Shown here one piece after another: positions 5,732 through 7,879 of a stretch of DNA of 7,879 bases. Under the pieces are notes generated by a model. It worked only from the letters and a program-made list of their open reading frames with translations, ran no database searches and had not been told where the DNA came from. The stretch covers positions 1 to 7,879 of the forward strand of contig DYLB01000094.1 of the NCBI GenBank assembly GCA_020722305.1. Reading direction: 5' to 3'. The translations under genes were made by a program, and so were the position numbers. The stretch comes from Anaerolinea thermophila. GTDB taxonomy: Bacteria > Chloroflexota > Anaerolineae > Anaerolineales > Villigracilaceae. The first letter of the stretch is position 1. Each line of letters begins with the position of its first letter.

Positions 5732-5751
5732 GATTTTTAATCCGTTGTCAA
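5724..5751 (-). promoter_or_regulatory. Consensus sigma-70-type promoter of the TetR gene (and possibly the exporter operon)
   Basis: Minus strand: -35 TTGACA (5751-5746), 16-bp spacer, -10 TATAAT (5729-5724). Both hexamers are perfect matches. The predicted start, about 7 nt beyond the -10, falls inside the 5707-5720 palindrome. Confidence 0.8.
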
Positions 5752-5832
5752 GTGATGTGAGCTTTTTGATGCAGCGATGGGAGTCGTGATGATACGTTGT
5801 CAACAACCACGTTGGCAAGTACAATCCAGGCC

Positions 5833-7092
5833 ATGTTGCCTGCATCGCCAAACGAACATTTCTTGAGCAAAAACCTGCGCTTCAACTTCATCGTCGGCAT
5901 TTTCGACGGGGGCTTTTTCGGGTTCGCGCTCGGATTCGCCTCCTTCATCGCCGTCCTCCCCCTCTTTGTCAACCAGCTCACGGATTCGGCCCTGTTGATC
6001 GGCCTCGTGCCCGCCATCCATAACGTCGGCTGGCAGCTGCCCCAGTTGCTGACCGCAGGCTGGGTATCCCGCGCCCGGCGTTACAAGCCGCTCGTGGTCT
6101 GGATGACCGTCCACGAGCGCATCCCATTCGTGGGGCTGGCGTTGATCGCCTGGTTCCTGCCTGGCCTCGGCAGCCGGACCGCGCTGGCCCTGACTTTCCT
6201 GATGCTCACCTGGCAAGGGCTGGGCGGCGGCTTCACGGCCAACGCCTGGCAGAGCATGATCGCCAAAGTCATTCCCGGCCGGCTGCACGGCACCTTTTAC
6301 GGGAGCCAGGCCGCCGCTTTCAACGGGCTGGCCGGAATCTCGGCCATCGCCGCCGGGATCCTCCTCGAACGGCTGGCCTCGCCCCTGGATTTTGCTGTCT
6401 GCTTCCTGGCTGCTTCGGTCGCGATGGCGGTTTCCTACGTCTTCATCGCCCAGACCCGCGAGCCGGAAAGCCCCGAACGCCTCCCAAAACCTGACAATGC
6501 TTTCTGGGGCGAGGCCCTGGCGATTCTCAAGCGCGACCGAAATTTCTGCGCCTTCCTGGTCGTACGCGCCTTCAGCCAGTTTGCCAGCATGGCCTTCGCC
6601 TTTTACACCGTCTACCTCGTGAATGAAATGGGCGTAGGCGAAGCGGCCATCGGCGCGATGACCGGTTTCCTGCTGATCGTCCAAGTGCTGGTCAACCCGC
6701 TGGTGGGCCGCCTGGGCGACCGTTGGGGACACCGCAATGCCATGCTGCTCGGCGCGTTGGCTGCGATATCCAGCACGCTCCTGGCGGCGGCCGCCGATTC
6801 GCCGGGATGGTTCTACATGGTCTTCTTGCTCGAAAGCGTGGCGCTGGTCGCCATCTGGGTCGCGCCGATGTCGCTCACGGTCCGGTTTGCGAGCGGCGAG
6901 GAAGACCGCCCGGTCTACATTGGGCTGTCTAACTCGTTGACCGCGCCGGCGGCCATCCTGGCCCCGCTCCTGGGCGGCTGGCTGGCGGATACTTCCGGGT
7001 TCCAGAGCACCTTCATGGTCTCGGCGCTATTCGCGGCGCTGATGTTGGTCATGCTGTTCGTATCCGTGAGGGAACCCGGGACGGTCACTTGA
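5833..7092 (+). CDS. Major facilitator superfamily (MFS) transporter
   Basis: A 419-residue inner-membrane protein with about 12 hydrophobic segments in two six-helix halves, separated by a polar central loop (QTREPESPERLPKPDN). Residues 292-302, GRLGDRWGHRN, form the MFS motif-A-like loop in the second half; the matching loop in the first half (SRARRYKPLV) is degenerate. Such proteins are proton-driven or facilitative carriers, and a drug or metabolite efflux role fits the neighbouring TetR gene and ABC exporter, but substrate cannot be inferred. ATG 5833 (MLPASPNEHFLSKNLRF) is chosen although its ribosome site is poor (AGG two bases upstream). The frame is open to TTG 5797, adding 12 residues (MSTTTLASTIQA), also without a good Shine-Dalgarno. 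It diverges from the TetR gene with a shared regulatory gap and ends just before a strong terminator. Confidence 0.92.
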   Translation: MLPASPNEHFLSKNLRFNFIVGIFDGGFFGFALGFASFIAVLPLFVNQLTDSALLIGLVPAIHNVGWQLPQLLTAGWVSRARRYKPLVVWMTVHERIPFVGLALIAWFLPGLGSRTALALTFLMLTWQGLGGGFTANAWQSMIAKVIPGRLHGTFYGSQAAAFNGLAGISAIAAGILLERLASPLDFAVCFLAASVAMAVSYVFIAQTREPESPERLPKPDNAFWGEALAILKRDRNFCAFLVVRAFSQFASMAFAFYTVYLVNEMGVGEAAIGAMTGFLLIVQVLVNPLVGRLGDRWGHRNAMLLGALAAISSTLLAAAADSPGWFYMVFLLESVALVAIWVAPMSLTVRFASGEEDRPVYIGLSNSLTAPAAILAPLLGGWLADTSGFQSTFMVSALFAALMLVMLFVSVREPGTVT

Positions 7093-7113
7093 ACCCACCG
7101 GGGTTGGCGAGTC

Positions 7114-7146
7114 AAAACCCCAAAGGCTGGATTCCTTTGGGGTTTT
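7114..7146. terminator. Bidirectional rho-independent terminator
   Basis: AAAACCCCAAAGG (7114-7126) pairs perfectly with CCTTTGGGGTTTT (7134-7146) around a 7-nt loop (CTGGATT). The stem has a 9-bp core of CCCCAAAGG, with A-run and T-run flanks on both sides. It lies between the convergent MFS gene (ends 7092) and response regulator (ends 7198), so it can end transcription from both directions. Confidence 0.92.
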
Positions 7147-7197
7147 TCGTCAACAGGCCCATCGTCGGGGCGCTTGCGGGAGCGGGCCGGGTGGGGG

Positions 7198-7584
7198 TCA
7201 CTTGCGTCCGCCGGGAGCGTTGTCCGGGTGGAGGCGGGTCGCCAAATCCCGGAGCTGGATGAATGTGACCGGCTTGTCTAGCACGAAATCGGCGGCAGCT
7301 TCACTCCTGAGCGAATCGGCTGCGGCTGAATCGGCGGTGATGACTACCACCCAGGTCTTGTCCAGCCGGCTTTGGTTACGGATGCTCTTCAGGATGGTCA
7401 GGCCGGATACTTTCGGAAGGTGGATATCGAGCACGACCAGGGTTGGGGTTTCGGACTGCAAAGCGACCAGCGCCAGGGCGCCGTCCAGGTAGGTTTTGGT
7501 CTCGTAGCCTGCGGCTTCGACCGACGCCTGGAAAATTTCGGAAAGGCTCTGGTCATCTTCGATGATTATTGCAAGAGGGGGCAT
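7198..7584 (-). CDS. Stand-alone receiver-domain response regulator (CheY-like)
   Basis: A 128-residue single REC domain with no output domain. All phosphorylation-site residues are visible: acidic pocket E9-D10-D11 (IIIEDDQS), phosphoacceptor D53 in LVVLDIHLP, switch T83 in VVVITAD, and conserved K104 in LDKPVT. The conserved aromatic near position 102-103 of CheY is not evident. With no DNA-binding or enzymatic domain, it probably acts by protein-protein contact or within a phosphorelay. No histidine kinase lies in the window. Start ATG 7584 has only a weak GTGAG six bases upstream. It is convergent with the MFS gene across the shared terminator, so it is probably a separate unit from the efflux genes. 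The short C-terminal tail (HPDNAPGGRK) is polar and probably unstructured. Confidence 0.93.
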   Translation of the reverse strand: MPPLAIIIEDDQSLSEIFQASVEAAGYETKTYLDGALALVALQSETPTLVVLDIHLPKVSGLTILKSIRNQSRLDKTWVVVITADSAAADSLRSEAAADFVLDKPVTFIQLRDLATRLHPDNAPGGRK

Positions 7585-7879
7585 TTCAACTCACTTTACT
7601 GGGAAATTTCGTTCACCGGGCATCAGGAGTATATTCAGACATCAAAGGGACGGCGCGAGGAGGAAAGCCGATCCTCCAGCGCCCGTTCAATTTTACCGTA
7701 ATTGCCTTCCATTATCACCCACCAATGATTCGACTTTCAAGGCCGGATATTCCTGATAGTCCCTGGCAGCCCGCTCTGGTAAAATCGAAATGGAAGAAGG
7801 AACGTCCCGAAGGTTTTAGTAATTATGGTTCATTGGGAATTGGCGTGGCGAGCCGCCAGATGTAGGGCGGAATTAATTC
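7585..7879. other. Non-coding 295-bp region with no convincing gene
   Basis: No open frame here has family-like sequence; the plus-strand frames through it are antisense to the response regulator or lack a ribosome site. A possible minus-strand -10 (TATACT, 7633-7628) for the response regulator lacks a matching -35. The clearest structure is the hairpin at 7652-7683. A small CCGCC/GGCGG inverted repeat sits near the right edge. Confidence 0.5.
7652..7683. repeat. Hairpin in the response regulator leader region
   Basis: GGCGC (7652-7656) pairs with GCGCC (7679-7683), and GGAGGA (7659-7664) with TCCTCC (7672-7677), giving 11 bp interrupted by a GA/A internal loop and closed by AAGCCGA. It lies about 70 nt upstream of the response regulator ATG. 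On the plus strand a short T-run (7690-7694) follows, but no plus-strand gene precedes it. Confidence 0.45.

Noticed and set aside
5800..6732. Minus-strand open frame (310 codons) opposite the MFS gene
   Set aside because: Highly polar antisense of a membrane protein with no domain-like sequence; the MFS frame is convincing.
7569..7865. Plus-strand open frame of 98 codons at the right edge
   Set aside because: Overlaps the response regulator start antisense, has no recognisable motif and no convincing start.

Overview
The window is a GC-rich bacterial segment. Protein style and layout (split YbhF-type ABC exporter, long HlyD adaptor, MFS protein beginning with a SKNLRFNF-like stretch) suggest a Chloroflexota/Anaerolineae-type environmental bacterium. 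That placement rests on remembered family resemblance only; no rRNA or marker gene is present.

Layout, right to left on the minus strand. A TetR-family regulator (5083-5688) is followed by about 200 bp of repeat-rich non-coding DNA. Then comes a tight gene train: an ABC-2 type permease (3755-4882), a HlyD-like membrane-fusion adaptor (2396-3736), a first ABC ATPase with a degenerate H-loop (1453-2388), a small SRPBCC (START/polyketide-cyclase fold) protein (980-1417), a second ABC ATPase with all canonical motifs (64-975), and the first 18 codons of another gene cut by the left edge (1-55). Gaps within the train are 4-37 nt. Gene content matches the E. coli ybhG-ybhF-ybhS-ybhR exporter under its TetR regulator, except that the double-ATPase YbhF appears here as two genes with an SRPBCC gene between them.

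On the plus strand, diverging from the TetR gene, is a 12-TM MFS transporter (5833-7092). The divergent gap holds a perfect 14-bp palindrome typical of TetR-family operators, a consensus TTGACA-N16-TATAAT promoter for the regulator, and a palindromic ATTATAAT that can serve as -10 on both strands. The TetR protein therefore probably controls itself and perhaps both transporters. This looks like an efflux/detoxification island with two different exporters.

A strong bidirectional terminator (7114-7146) separates the MFS gene from a convergent stand-alone receiver-domain response regulator (7198-7584). The last 295 bp (7585-7879) hold no convincing gene, only one stable-looking hairpin.

The least conventional feature is the SRPBCC protein embedded between the two halves of a split heterodimeric ATPase, with a perfect 8-bp-stem hairpin at its translation start. 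It is the best candidate here for an undescribed accessory component of an exporter.
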